Source: an uncultured Ruminiclostridium sp. (GTDB taxonomy: Bacteria > Bacillota > Clostridia > Oscillospirales > Ruminococcaceae). Taken from it: a stretch of 64,000 nucleotides of DNA. The position numbers and the translations under genes were made by a program. Below are positions 34,521-42,972 of this stretch, in pieces. Numbering within the stretch: position 1 is the first letter of the stretch; each line of letters opens with the position of its first letter. Location of the stretch: contig CAKSFR010000008.1 in the NCBI GenBank assembly GCA_934454635.1, positions 1-64,000 of the forward strand, read 5' to 3'. Below the pieces are notes generated by a model. That model worked only from the letters and a program-made list of their open reading frames with translations, made no database searches and was not told where the DNA came from.

Positions 34521-34718
34521 TTATACTATTTTTCAATCTTCCTATAGATGTTGTCTATAGGAAGATTCGCCGCTTCTGCGAAGCGGTGTGGCGGCGCAGC
34601 CGCCGAAAAAGCCGTACAATACTAATTCTGTCAAAGCCGTCGGCTTTGACATACCGCTTTTTAAGCGGTAATCAATATATAGACATTGTCTATATATTGA
34701 TTAGGAATTAGTATTACA
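34521..34718 (+). repeat. Multi-hairpin element, copy C (longest)
   Basis: From TTTATACTATTTTTCAATC to GATTAGGAATTAGTATTA it holds six stem-loops in succession: AATCTTCCTATAG/CTATAGGAAGATT, CCGCTTCTGCGAAGCGG, GCGGCGCAGCCGC, TCAAAGCCGTCGGCTTTGA, TACCGCTTTTTAAGCGGTA and AATCAATATATAGAC/GTCTATATATTGATT. No protein is encoded. It separates the truncated capsid gene from the truncated pcfB. Confidence 0.88.
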
Positions 34719-34767
34719 ATGGAATGTATAAAATGCGATTGTAAATAATAAAAAGACTGGGAGATTT

Positions 34768-34907
34768 TGCTTACCTTTATAGACCTTCGGGCACTTGTTT
34801 TTCTGTGCCGAGAGATAGGCTCTTACCGCCGATTTCAGCACATTCGCCGTAACTTTGGTCGCCCTGACCGACAGCGACACGACTTTTTCGGAGTTCTGCT
34901 CCTGCAT
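34768..34907 (-). pseudogene. PcfB/DUF3801 N-terminal fragment from a conjugative element
   Basis: ATG at 34907 with GGAGGACAGTA ahead reads MQEQNSEKVVSLSVRATKVT, ANVLKSAVRAYLSAQK and KVYKGKQ, the start of PcfB (DUF3801), an accessory protein of the type IV coupling machinery in conjugative plasmids and ICEs. Similarity ends at the GKQ near 34768, where the sequence changes abruptly. The remainder of the reading frame is unrelated. A fragment of an ICE. Confidence 0.75.
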
Positions 34908-34994
34908 TACTGTCCTCCTTTCGGGTTATTTTTGTTCTTACTAAGGGATTTTGAGTGGGAAACTCATAGTCTGACCTCATTTTGGGTATAAAAA

Positions 34995-35026
34995 AGCAGC
35001 CAAGTGTTTTTTAATACTTGACTGCT
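34995..35026 (-). terminator. Hairpin with minus-strand T-run
   Basis: AGCAGCCAAGT pairs with ACTTGACTGCT (one mismatch). On the minus strand it is followed by TTTTT. It would end transcription before the mobile remnants. Confidence 0.55.
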
Positions 35027-35139
35027 ATGTAATTATTCAATTTTATTGTCGCTACAAATGGGAACATCTATGCCACGCTAACCATCGATTAGTTTGTATA
35101 TGATCCGTTTTTCGCATTGTATGCAGAAGTTTAATTACA

Positions 35140-35751
35140 TCATAACATCTCCATAGCATTAGCTAACCCTTGTGGATTATCAATATTAACCTCGTGACCC
35201 GAATTATCAATCATATTGAATTTTGCATTTGGTAGCTCTCCTGCAAGCTTTATTGCCGATTTTTTATTTACATTATCCTTTTCGCCACAAATGACAACTA
35301 CAGGACAATTCACTTTATTAAGGCTGCTTGTGAAATCTATATCCACCATTGAATTTGTCAGCGTGATAAAATCTTTTTTCTTCAAACCGATATCCTTGAA
35401 CTGGCTTTTCGGCATAAATTTGAACAGCACATTTTGTATCTTAAGCAGAAATTTCGGCATATTGTACTGCGGTGCAATAAGAATAAGAGAGCTTACCCTC
35501 TGTGGAAAGTCGATAGCGTAATTTAGAGCAAGCACAGCACCGAGCGAAAGACCACAGAGATTAAGCGGTTCGGAAAATCTATTACAGTATCTACAAAATG
35601 AAGAATACATTTTGCTGTAATTACAGTTATCCTCGCTAAAAAAATTGCTTAACTCAGGACAGACAGTTTCTGTCATATCAGGGAGATAGGAAATTGTTTT
35701 ATCCCAGCTTGAAGCGTTCTGTCCCATTCCGTGCAGAAGAATATATTTCAT
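35140..35751 (-). CDS. Alpha/beta hydrolase
   Basis: A 203-aa alpha/beta hydrolase: oxyanion motif LLHGMGQNASSW, nucleophile elbow LCGLSLGAVLAL (Ser in GLSLG), late Asp in VVVICGEKDNVN and His in IDNSGHEVNID. It is shorter than average but complete, with no signal peptide, so it acts in the cytoplasm. The substrate cannot be told from the sequence. It stands alone, with AGGTGCTACA before its ATG. Confidence 0.9.
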   Translation of the reverse strand: MKYILLHGMGQNASSWDKTISYLPDMTETVCPELSNFFSEDNCNYSKMYSSFCRYCNRFSEPLNLCGLSLGAVLALNYAIDFPQRVSSLILIAPQYNMPKFLLKIQNVLFKFMPKSQFKDIGLKKKDFITLTNSMVDIDFTSSLNKVNCPVVVICGEKDNVNKKSAIKLAGELPNAKFNMIDNSGHEVNIDNPQGLANAMEML

Positions 35752-35853
35752 TGTAGCACCTCAAAAACTTCGATTTAGAGAGTAGTCAACTTACTGTTCT
35801 TCATAATTATTCCGCCTTTCTTAATGTTGGATTTTTTATTTATCAATAGCGAA

Positions 35854-36440
35854 CTAATGGATATTATCATCAAAAAAACTGATAAGATTATCCATAACGC
35901 CTGAAGCAGCCTGTATACTGCTAATCATCAAAAAATCGGAATTAAGTTCAGAATAATCAATATTATAACCATTATTCTGAATAAGCTGCATAAAAATATG
36001 CGTTGGGCACGTCCGTTTCCTTCTCGAAAAGGGTGCAGCATATTTAGCGTGCTGTATAAATCGGCAATTTCCATAACATACTCGCTTTTAGATAAACCAT
36101 TAAAGTAATTCATTTTCTTTAACCTGTCAAATATCATTGTGCCAAGTTTCTCTATTTGTTCGGGAGCGGCAAAAACAGTCGTGGTTTTGGATAAATTTAT
36201 AGTTCTTACCATTCCCGCCCATTCATAAAGTTCGGAGAAAAGCTCATAATGAATTGCTTTATAATCATCAAAGTCAAATTCCCGCTTTAGGGGTTGACAT
36301 ATAAGCTCGGCTGCTATTGTACTTGTAATAAAGCTTTCGTTATCCTTTAACACGGCTTCATCTGTTATTCCGAGCTTGTTTATAAGAACAGTTGTATCTG
36401 GATAACAGTCATTATCCGTCGCATCAAGTGAATATCCCAT
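35854..36440 (-). pseudogene. Fic-family AMPylase toxin with frameshift after the active site
   Basis: The Fic fold is clear: the lead-in FAAPEQIEKLG and the catalytic HPFREGNGRAQRIF (His136), which normally transfers AMP or another group to a Ser, Thr or Tyr of a target. After RIF the frame shifts at an A5 run (35992-35996). In another frame the expected ending follows: QLIQNNGYNIDYSELNSDFLM, ASGVMDNLISFF, stop at 35854. One missing base in a T6 run on the coding strand explains it. The broken product stops near 35928 with an aberrant hydrophobic tail. The gene follows its VbhA-type antitoxin. Confidence 0.87.
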
Positions 36441-36448
36441 ATATAACC

Positions 36449-36619
36449 TTAATTGTACTTTTTATTAAGTTGGACAACAGCTTCTTTAAGGGTAATCTCT
36501 TTTATCAAAACCTTTTTCATAAGCTTACGCTGTTCTTCCGTAACAATAAAGCCCTCCATTTCCGTAGAAACAATAGCATTGTTCATAGCTCTTTCAAGAG
36601 TCATTGTCTGTTCAGCCAT
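36449..36619 (-). CDS. VbhA-type Fic antitoxin
   Basis: The 56-aa product (MAEQTMTLERAMNNAIVSTE, MEGFIVTEEQRKLMKKVLIKEITLKEAVVQ cut here) carries the class I inhibitory helix motif SxxxEG in IVSTEMEGF, which inserts a Glu into the ATP site of the partner Fic protein. The start at 36619 follows GGAGG by five bases. It lies 8 bases upstream of the fic gene. The antitoxin is intact while the toxin is frameshifted. Confidence 0.88.
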   Translation of the reverse strand: MAEQTMTLERAMNNAIVSTEMEGFIVTEEQRKLMKKVLIKEITLKEAVVQLNKKYN

Positions 36620-36889
36620 AATTGCCTCCATATTTATTATTTTCTTGATTATAACACATTATTTATGTAAAATCAAGACTGTAATATCATCAATCGTCAT
36701 TATCTGCTAAATTTACCGCCGCATGAATACAACTGTTCTGTTGATCAATATGATCGCCGCACGCTCATACGCCGTGCAGAGAAGATATGAATATCGTTGT
36801 CAGGGTATCTCTTTCGCTCTATCATCAAGCTGCGCCTCTTTCGGTAAAATTGCATATTGCTACAGTTTTATCAATTCAATATTTAATAA

Positions 36890-36991
36890 AGCGGCACTCT
36901 TCCCTACACTGCAAATTTCGACTTTGCATTGGCATTTATTATATCATATGTATACGTTAAAATCAACCGTAGTTGCATTTATAAGTCCGCA
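36890..36991. repeat. Intergenic repeat, partner of 32213-32306
   Basis: About 100 bp with strong identity to 32213-32306, most perfect in the last 35 bases (AAAATCAACCGTAGTTGC onward). No coding content. Confidence 0.75.
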
Positions 36992-36993
36992 AT

Positions 36994-37034
36994 AACCTCC
37001 CGAACAGCTTAATGAAACCTTTCGGGAGGTTTTG
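36994..37034. terminator. Rho-independent terminator
   Basis: AACCTCCCGA (36994-37003) pairs with TTCGGGAGGTT (37021-37031) and a TTTG run follows. Confidence 0.7.
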
Positions 37035-37322
37035 TATAAACTATCCGTTTCGGTAATTTACTTTGCGATAGAATAGCGGACAAATTCTTATTCTGAATCG
37101 CAGTAATTTATTTTAAAACATATAAGCTTGAAAACGATCAAATTATGTGATAAAATATTGCGTATCGAAACAGGCGTTAATGTTATAGATGAATTTCCGT
37201 ACAGCTATGGTTGTGCGGAAATTTGGCTTTGTGAGAAATAATACGATTACAGCGTGACCAAAATAAATTTTTTCTGTGTATTATAGTGAAGGGCGTTTGA
37301 TACGCAGAAAGGAGATGATAAG

Positions 37323-37883
37323 ATGGATGATAACGGAATTATAAACCTGTATTTTGAGCGAAATGAACTGGCTATTTCTAAAACGTCTGAGAAATACGGA
37401 AACTACTGCTACTATATCGCTTATAATATTCTTTGCGACAACTGCGAAAGCGAAGAATGCGTCAACGATACATATTTTAAGGCTTGGAACTGTATTCCGC
37501 CGAAACGTCCACAAATGCTGAAAACATTTTTAGGCAAAATCACGCGAAATCTTTCTCTCAACCGTTTCAGCAAACGAACAGCAGAAAAACGCGGAGGGAA
37601 TTCCGCTTTACTGTCGCTTGATGAAATTGCGGAATTTATTCCTTCTTCCGATAGCGCTCAACGCGCTGTTGACGACTCGGAACTTGCGGAAATTTTCAAT
37701 CGCTTTCTCGATACTCTTACGGTCGAAAATCGCAGAATATTTATGAGAAGATATTGGTATCTGAGCGCCGCGAAAGAAATAGCAAGGGACTACGGGATTT
37801 CCGAAAGCAAAGTCAAAATGTCCTTACATCATTCAAGGAACAAGCTGAAAAAACTATTGGAGGAAGAAGGGGTTTGTATATGA
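37323..37883 (+). CDS. ECF-type sigma-70 factor
   Basis: The 186-aa protein has region 2 (YCYYIAYNILCDNCESEECV, DTYFKAWN) and region 4 (LTVENRRIFMRRYWYLSAAK, EIARDYGISESKVKMSLHHS). AAAGGAG precedes the ATG at the ideal distance. In Clostridia this class is followed by a DUF4179-like membrane anti-sigma factor. Here that gene is collapsed to a remnant, so the sigma factor may be free of control. Confidence 0.9.
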   Translation: MDDNGIINLYFERNELAISKTSEKYGNYCYYIAYNILCDNCESEECVNDTYFKAWNCIPPKRPQMLKTFLGKITRNLSLNRFSKRTAEKRGGNSALLSLDEIAEFIPSSDSAQRAVDDSELAEIFNRFLDTLTVENRRIFMRRYWYLSAAKEIARDYGISESKVKMSLHHSRNKLKKLLEEEGVCI

Positions 37884-38277
37884 AAGAAATGAGAATTCTT
37901 TATGCTATCGGTGAAGTTGTGATGTTTACGGAGAGAATAACGGCTATTCCCAAAGCGGAACAAATGATGACGGCAGCATTTGGTCTACGGTTATAATTCC
38001 GCCCGAAGAGAGCTGGGCTCTATTCACAAGCCTCAGTAAGGTGTCATTTGTTTCAAATAACTCTAAAACCGATATAATAACTTCAACCAGTATGTCTGAT
38101 CTGGATACGGACATAGATGGCTGCGATATGACAATTTTTACTGCATATACCACGCATATAGATTACATAAACGACACAATTGTTTACAATCAAATTGATT
38201 TGGAGAATCTTGATAAAATTGAAATTTGCGGCGTAAGCTATTCCCTTGAAGAGATCAATTCACCTATAAAAGAATAG
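37880..38277 (+). pseudogene. Collapsed anti-sigma factor
   Basis: An ATG overlapping the sigma gene by 4 bases reads MKEMRILYAIGE, the usual start of the partner anti-sigma factor, then leaves frame after 12 residues. In another frame SCDVYGENNGYSQSG, TNDDGSIWSTVIIPPEESW and the C-terminal extracellular part continue to 38277. The cytoplasmic domain after the first helix and the membrane helix are missing. An internal deletion and frameshift explain it. Confidence 0.7.
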
Positions 38278-38280
38278 CCA

Positions 38281-38319
38281 AACAGGCGCACAGCTAAGCT
38301 GTGCGCCTGTTGCGTTTTA
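38281..38319. terminator. Bidirectional terminator
   Basis: AACAGGCGCACAGCT (38281-38295) pairs with AGCTGTGCGCCTGTT (38297-38311), followed by TGCGTTTT. It lies between the convergent anti-sigma remnant and the 1129-aa gene. Confidence 0.8.
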
Positions 38320-38324
38320 ACGCC

Positions 38325-41300
38325 TTATTGCTTTGTCTTTACAGTAACAATGTCAGATTTCTTCATTGACGTCCAACTGCCGTCGATATACGCACGGACA
38401 ATGTACTGATATTCGGTATCTGACTTAGCCTTGTTGATATTTAAGCCATGTTTTGTGGTTTCAATAACAAGCTTTGCTTTACCGTTTACGATTTTATAAA
38501 CTCTGTACTTCGTTGCGCCCGAAACAGCGTTCCATTTAAGCTTTATGCTGTTCTTCGTTGCGGTCGCCGTCACTATGGGCTTACCGTGATTTGCCTTGTC
38601 GAGCACGATCACATAATCGGAGGCGTGAGTAAAGCCGAGGTCAGCTTTTCCGTCGCTGCCGATCTTATCGGCGCCGATAAACTCTGTCTTTTTTGTCTTG
38701 GAATTGTAATAATAAAGGTTAGCGTATAATCCTTTATTTTTCTTTGACAATTCAACTGTCAGAACTGCCTTAAAACCAAAGCTTCCGTTATGCTTAAGAG
38801 AAATCGTGATATACGAATTTTCGCCCGTCACCTTGTTTAATACCCTAACAGGAATTTTCGCACCCTTGCTTACACTCATATCTACGCTTTGGGTATTCTT
38901 TACGTCATTTCCGTTTATCGTCCACACAAAGCCATTTCCCATATCAAGCGCAATATCGATATCCTTGCCTTTAATGGCTTCAAGGATTTTTTTCGGCAGC
39001 TCGGTCGTGCCGTTCATGTCTACTGTAATTATATCGCCGTCATCAGCAGCCTTTACTTCCTGAGCTATTGCATTCCAGCCACTCTTGCCGTTTTCGCCTT
39101 TGATTTGAGGTTCATTGGGATTCAGCTGAACATCGGAGTTTGCGGGAGTGGTGGGATTTGCAGGAATGTTCGGACCAACGGGACCAACAGGTCCGACAGG
39201 AGTTGAATTTCTCTCTATTGTAAGAGTTCCGTTCTGCGTTGTGTAGGTGTAGCGTTCATCTTCGGTAATTGAAACAGCAACTATAATATCGTATGTGCCA
39301 ACGGTGCTTGTATCCTTTGCCGCACAAGTGATATTCGGAACAAATGCGAGCGTATCTCCGTTTACAAGACCCGTAACCATGTACTCGAATATCGGGAGCG
39401 CACTGCCCGTCTTTACAGTGTAATTTTTAGCCTTTATCGTGACAACAGCCTTATTTACGGTTACAACAACATCTTCAGAGTATTCTTTGGGGAAATAATC
39501 CGAACTGCTATCTTTATAAACGAGCGTGAATGTTACCTTACCCACAGTATTCGCCGTATATTCAAACTTATTGTCGTTGACGGAATGAGATTTTCCGTTC
39601 ACATTTACCACAAAGACACCCGCAGTATCCTCGACAGTAATATCCTCGCTGCCAAAGGCGTTTATGAAAGTAATCAGAGCCTTGGTTCTGAACTCGATTT
39701 TATCGCCGTAAACAGGCGTTTTATCGCCGACCGGTTCAAGCTCAAGCTTTTTGGTGAACTCAACGAACGGCTGATAGTCGCTTTCCTTGAGCGAGGGGTA
39801 ATATGCAATGCCGTCCTTGTCGTTAGCCTTTTTGCTCCATTCCGAATCAAATTTCATTGTTTCAAGAGCATTGACGTCAGTCATCTGTAATGTGGTAAGT
39901 CCCGTTGCAGAGCCTTCACCACCTCCTATTCCGCCAGACGCGAAGATATCCTTGTTGTAATAGCAATTCTGAATCGTGCCGCCATTATTACGTCCGCACA
40001 CGCCGCCGACATAATCCGTGCCGCTGACGTTTCCTATATTATAGTTGTTTGTAATAGTGCCGCCATAACTATATCCGCACACGCCGCCGACATAACCCGT
40101 GCCGCTGACGTTTCCTATATTATAGCTGTTTGTAATAGTGCTGGTGCCATTAAGTCCGCACACGCCGCCGATATCTTCGCCGTTTCCGTTGACTGTGCCT
40201 GTGTTATAGCAGTTATTGATCGTGCAGCCAGTATTATTATATCCGCACACGCCGCCGATAGTAAATTCTCCTTTGACCGCGCCGGTGTTATAGCAATTCT
40301 GAATCGTGCCGCCATCACTATTAAATCCGCACACGCCGCCGATATCGAAGTTTCCGCTGACCGCGCCTGTGTTATAGCAGTTCTTGATCGTGCCGTTATT
40401 TTCTCCGCACACGCCGCCGACATAATCGTATCCGGTTATCTCAGCGTTTTCAACGCCGAGATTCATTATTGTTCCGTTGTTTTTTCCGAACAGACCTATG
40501 CATTCATCTTCCAGATTTATTATGAAGTTCGACACGGTATGCCCGTCGCCGCTGAATTTGCCTGTAAAAGGTTTGGCGGAGTCGCCGATAGGAGTTATCT
40601 CCTCGCCGCCGAAGTCGATATCCGCACCGAGAACGTAGTTTTTTCCCAAGCTTGTTTTGCCTCCGCCGATAGCCTTGAACTGGTCCGCCGTGGTGATTTC
40701 GGTGAAAAGCTGCCAGTCGGGAGAATCGCTTGTGCCGAAATTGTATAAGCGGATAGTCTGCGCCTCGCCAACACCGATAAGGCTAGGCAACGTGCAGTCT
40801 ATTCTGCTGTCATCGCCTGAGTAGACGCCGCTTTGCCATATTTCATCGTTGCCAAAAATATTGCAAAGCTCCTCGGAGGTAAGTCCCGTTGCAGAGCCTT
40901 CACCGTCTCCTATTCCGCCGACCGTGCAGAAATCCGTGTTGTAATAGCAGTTGGTGATAGTTCCTTCATTATTACATCCGCACACGCCGCCGATAGCGGA
41001 ACTTGTCTCGCTGTTTCCGCTGACCGCGCCGGTGCTATAGCAGTTCTCAATAGTGCCGCCATCATCATTAAATCCGCACACGCCGCCGACATTGCGTTTT
41101 CCTTTGACCGCGCCGGTGTTATAGCAATTCTGAATCGTGCCGCCATTATATCCGCACACGCCGCCAACAGTAGATTCTCCTTCGACCGCGCCTGTGTTAT
41201 AGCAGTTCTTAATCGTGCCGCCCTGCTCATTACGTCCGCACACGCCGCCGACCAAATCCCATCCGTTTATCTCAGCCTTTTCAACGCCGAGATTCATTAT

Positions 41301-41714
41301 TGTTCCGTTGTTTTTTCCGAACAGACCTGTGCAGGTATTCTCACTGTTTATTGTGAAGTTCGACACGGTATGCCCGTCGCCGTCGAATGTACCTTTAAAG
41401 CAATGGTAATATCCACCTATCGGCGTCCATTCCTTGCCGCCGAGGTCGATATCGGCGGTCAGCTTGAAAAATTTACCCTCATAGTCCGTGCCACTGTTCA
41501 CCTGCTGTGCAAGGAAAGCGAGCTGTTCGCCGTTTGCTATTTCGCACGCTGTCTCGGCTGATGAACCGTCGCCGCCTCCAAATCCTGCGGTGGACGTTCC
41601 GTCCCACGCTGCGCTTGTCGTTATGTCAAGCGCGCCGAAATGCAGCAGCGCCGCCACAAGTACAGCAAATACCGTAAAAAACAGCGCTATTGGTTTGGTT
41701 AGTTTCTTTGCCAT
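38325..41714 (-). CDS. Large secreted protein with GLUG repeats, MBG-like domain and FnIII domain
   Basis: The start is the ATG at 41714, with AAGGAGG before it. The 1129-aa product has a signal peptide (IALFFTVFAVLVAALLHF). Two blocks of GLUG-type repeats (pattern VGGVCGxNxGTIxNCYNTGxV), four then six units, occupy about residues 130-260 and 410-590, each followed by SATGLT and a Trp/Ser-rich strand. An MBG-like domain (VTIKAKNYTVKTGSALPIF) comes next, then a Pro-rich linker, a beta domain and a C-terminal FnIII domain. GLUG repeats occur in IgA-peptidase-like and adhesive surface proteins. No anchor is visible. Adhesion or glycan binding is inference. Confidence 0.9.
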   Translation of the reverse strand: MAKKLTKPIALFFTVFAVLVAALLHFGALDITTSAAWDGTSTAGFGGGDGSSAETACEIANGEQLAFLAQQVNSGTDYEGKFFKLTADIDLGGKEWTPIGGYYHCFKGTFDGDGHTVSNFTINSENTCTGLFGKNNGTIMNLGVEKAEINGWDLVGGVCGRNEQGGTIKNCYNTGAVEGESTVGGVCGYNGGTIQNCYNTGAVKGKRNVGGVCGFNDDGGTIENCYSTGAVSGNSETSSAIGGVCGCNNEGTITNCYYNTDFCTVGGIGDGEGSATGLTSEELCNIFGNDEIWQSGVYSGDDSRIDCTLPSLIGVGEAQTIRLYNFGTSDSPDWQLFTEITTADQFKAIGGGKTSLGKNYVLGADIDFGGEEITPIGDSAKPFTGKFSGDGHTVSNFIINLEDECIGLFGKNNGTIMNLGVENAEITGYDYVGGVCGENNGTIKNCYNTGAVSGNFDIGGVCGFNSDGGTIQNCYNTGAVKGEFTIGGVCGYNNTGCTINNCYNTGTVNGNGEDIGGVCGLNGTSTITNSYNIGNVSGTGYVGGVCGYSYGGTITNNYNIGNVSGTDYVGGVCGRNNGGTIQNCYYNKDIFASGGIGGGEGSATGLTTLQMTDVNALETMKFDSEWSKKANDKDGIAYYPSLKESDYQPFVEFTKKLELEPVGDKTPVYGDKIEFRTKALITFINAFGSEDITVEDTAGVFVVNVNGKSHSVNDNKFEYTANTVGKVTFTLVYKDSSSDYFPKEYSEDVVVTVNKAVVTIKAKNYTVKTGSALPIFEYMVTGLVNGDTLAFVPNITCAAKDTSTVGTYDIIVAVSITEDERYTYTTQNGTLTIERNSTPVGPVGPVGPNIPANPTTPANSDVQLNPNEPQIKGENGKSGWNAIAQEVKAADDGDIITVDMNGTTELPKKILEAIKGKDIDIALDMGNGFVWTINGNDVKNTQSVDMSVSKGAKIPVRVLNKVTGENSYITISLKHNGSFGFKAVLTVELSKKNKGLYANLYYYNSKTKKTEFIGADKIGSDGKADLGFTHASDYVIVLDKANHGKPIVTATATKNSIKLKWNAVSGATKYRVYKIVNGKAKLVIETTKHGLNINKAKSDTEYQYIVRAYIDGSWTSMKKSDIVTVKTKQ

Positions 41715-41769
41715 CAAAATTCCTCCTTATATTTCTGTGCAAATCAGAACTGACTGTTTTAATTTTGTC

Positions 41770-41873
41770 ATACTCAGCACCAATTAAAAACTATACAAAA
41801 AAATCGAGTGTAATCTTTATATGTATGGGTTATACTAGAAATTTTAATCTACGGTTTTATTGGTGCTTAGTAT
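41770..41873. repeat. Inverted repeat upstream of the GLUG protein
   Basis: ATACTCAGCACCAAT (41770-41784) and ATTGGTGCTTAGTAT (41859-41873) are inverted with one mismatch, 74 bases apart, just upstream of the gene. An operator or the ends of a small element are possible. Confidence 0.5.
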
Positions 41874-41966
41874 CAGAATTGTACAGAATACATTCGATTA
41901 TATTATAGTGCATTTTTTCCAGGTTGTCAATAGACGTGGAACCAATAGCATAAACGCGTAACGAAT

Positions 41967-42016
41967 AACAGCGCCAACATGGAACGAACAGGCTTTCGTT
42001 CCATGTTGGCGCTGTT
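41967..42016. other. Perfect 22-bp hairpin
   Basis: Bases 41967-41988 pair perfectly with 41995-42016 around the loop CAGGCT. No T-run follows on either side within ten bases, so it is not a textbook terminator. Confidence 0.75.
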
Positions 42017-42047
42017 TATTAAGACAATTCTGTATAATTATTACACT

Positions 42048-42839
42048 TTATTCCATCAGCTTTTTCAGATACATCAGTATCGCTTTTTCACCGACTGTCT
42101 TTTCGACTGAGAAATTCGTTTCAGATATATCGAACAGAAGGCAGCCGCAATGTCCCTTGAACGTAGGGAAGCAGACTATCCGCAGGTATTTGTCTATCTC
42201 CGGGCTGTAATCGACTATTTCAAGGGTCTCTCCATACAGCACGGAATGCTCGTAGCTGCGCAGCCATTTTGAATCCATGTTGGGGAAAATGCTTCCGAAC
42301 GTGTTCCCGACAAGTACGTCCAGCGGGCATTCTTCAAGCTTGGCAAGCGCTTCGTTTCCATAGCGGAATATCCAGTCCACAGCCTGACTTTCCTCGTTGA
42401 ATATCATCTCGATGTCGGTGAACGCAATGGGAATGTTGTCAAAGCACTTGTAATGCTGATGGTATTCCTCGTTATCAGTGGGATTGTCGTTGTCGGCAAG
42501 CGACTCTATTATCGAATGCTGTTTCGTGTGGAATTTCTCCAATATCTCCCTGCGGTGCTGCGTGGCATATTCAAGTGATTCGCCGTTTGACAGAGTAATG
42601 AGCTTGCCTACGCTGTGGATAGCCATTGCGGAAACAAGACACCTGCGGGTTATTCTTATAAAATTAGCGCTGAGCGTATCCTGAAGCTCGGCAAATGTCA
42701 TGCGCGTCTTGAGCACGCTTCCGTCCGAAATGTGGATAAATGCGTCCTGCTTCTTCATAGAAACATACAATATACTGCTTTCGGGTATATCGTAATGCTT
42801 ACGGTCGGATATGAATGAGATGGTTTTTTCGGTGTTCAT
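42048..42839 (-). CDS. LytTR DNA-binding regulator with PAS domain
   Basis: Starting at the ATG 42839 behind AAGGAG, the 263-aa protein has an N-terminal LytTR domain (about 1-95: ILYVSMKKQDAFIHI, TFAELQDTL, FIRITRRCLVSAMAI, LSNGESLEYA) and a PAS-like domain (about 125-245: FDNIPIAFTDIEMIFN, DWIFRYGNEALAKLE, LVGNTFGSIFPNMD, GHCGCLLFDIS). It lacks a receiver domain, so the PAS part probably senses a ligand or redox state. It lies upstream of, and on the same strand as, the GLUG protein; regulation of it is a guess. Confidence 0.88.
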   Translation of the reverse strand: MNTEKTISFISDRKHYDIPESSILYVSMKKQDAFIHISDGSVLKTRMTFAELQDTLSANFIRITRRCLVSAMAIHSVGKLITLSNGESLEYATQHRREILEKFHTKQHSIIESLADNDNPTDNEEYHQHYKCFDNIPIAFTDIEMIFNEESQAVDWIFRYGNEALAKLEECPLDVLVGNTFGSIFPNMDSKWLRSYEHSVLYGETLEIVDYSPEIDKYLRIVCFPTFKGHCGCLLFDISETNFSVEKTVGEKAILMYLKKLME

Positions 42840-42972
42840 TGTCGGCTCCTTTATTGTGTGATATTGATATGTCGATAAGCGCAAAGCTCACCTGACGGGT
42901 AATTTATGTGCGCGGATAAGTTCCCTGCCTTTTTAGCATGTTGTTGTCGATAAGGTCTATGCAGCGAAAAAA

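Larger units (their letters stand above)
36620..37322. other. Gene-free stretch with repeat and terminator
   Basis: It contains the 36890-36991 repeat and the terminator at 36994. A frame at 36723-36995 has no ribosome site and crosses the repeat. Nothing else is recognised. Confidence 0.5.

Noticed and set aside
36723..36995. 90-aa plus-strand frame
   Set aside because: No ribosome site; runs into the intergenic repeat shared with 32.2 kb.
40833..41561. 242-aa plus-strand frame rich in SAHAAD and similar repeats
   Set aside because: Antisense of the GLUG repeats; periodic only because the gene is.
41967..42016. Classical terminator of the LytTR-PAS gene
   Set aside because: No T-run follows the hairpin on the minus strand, so it was listed only as a hairpin.
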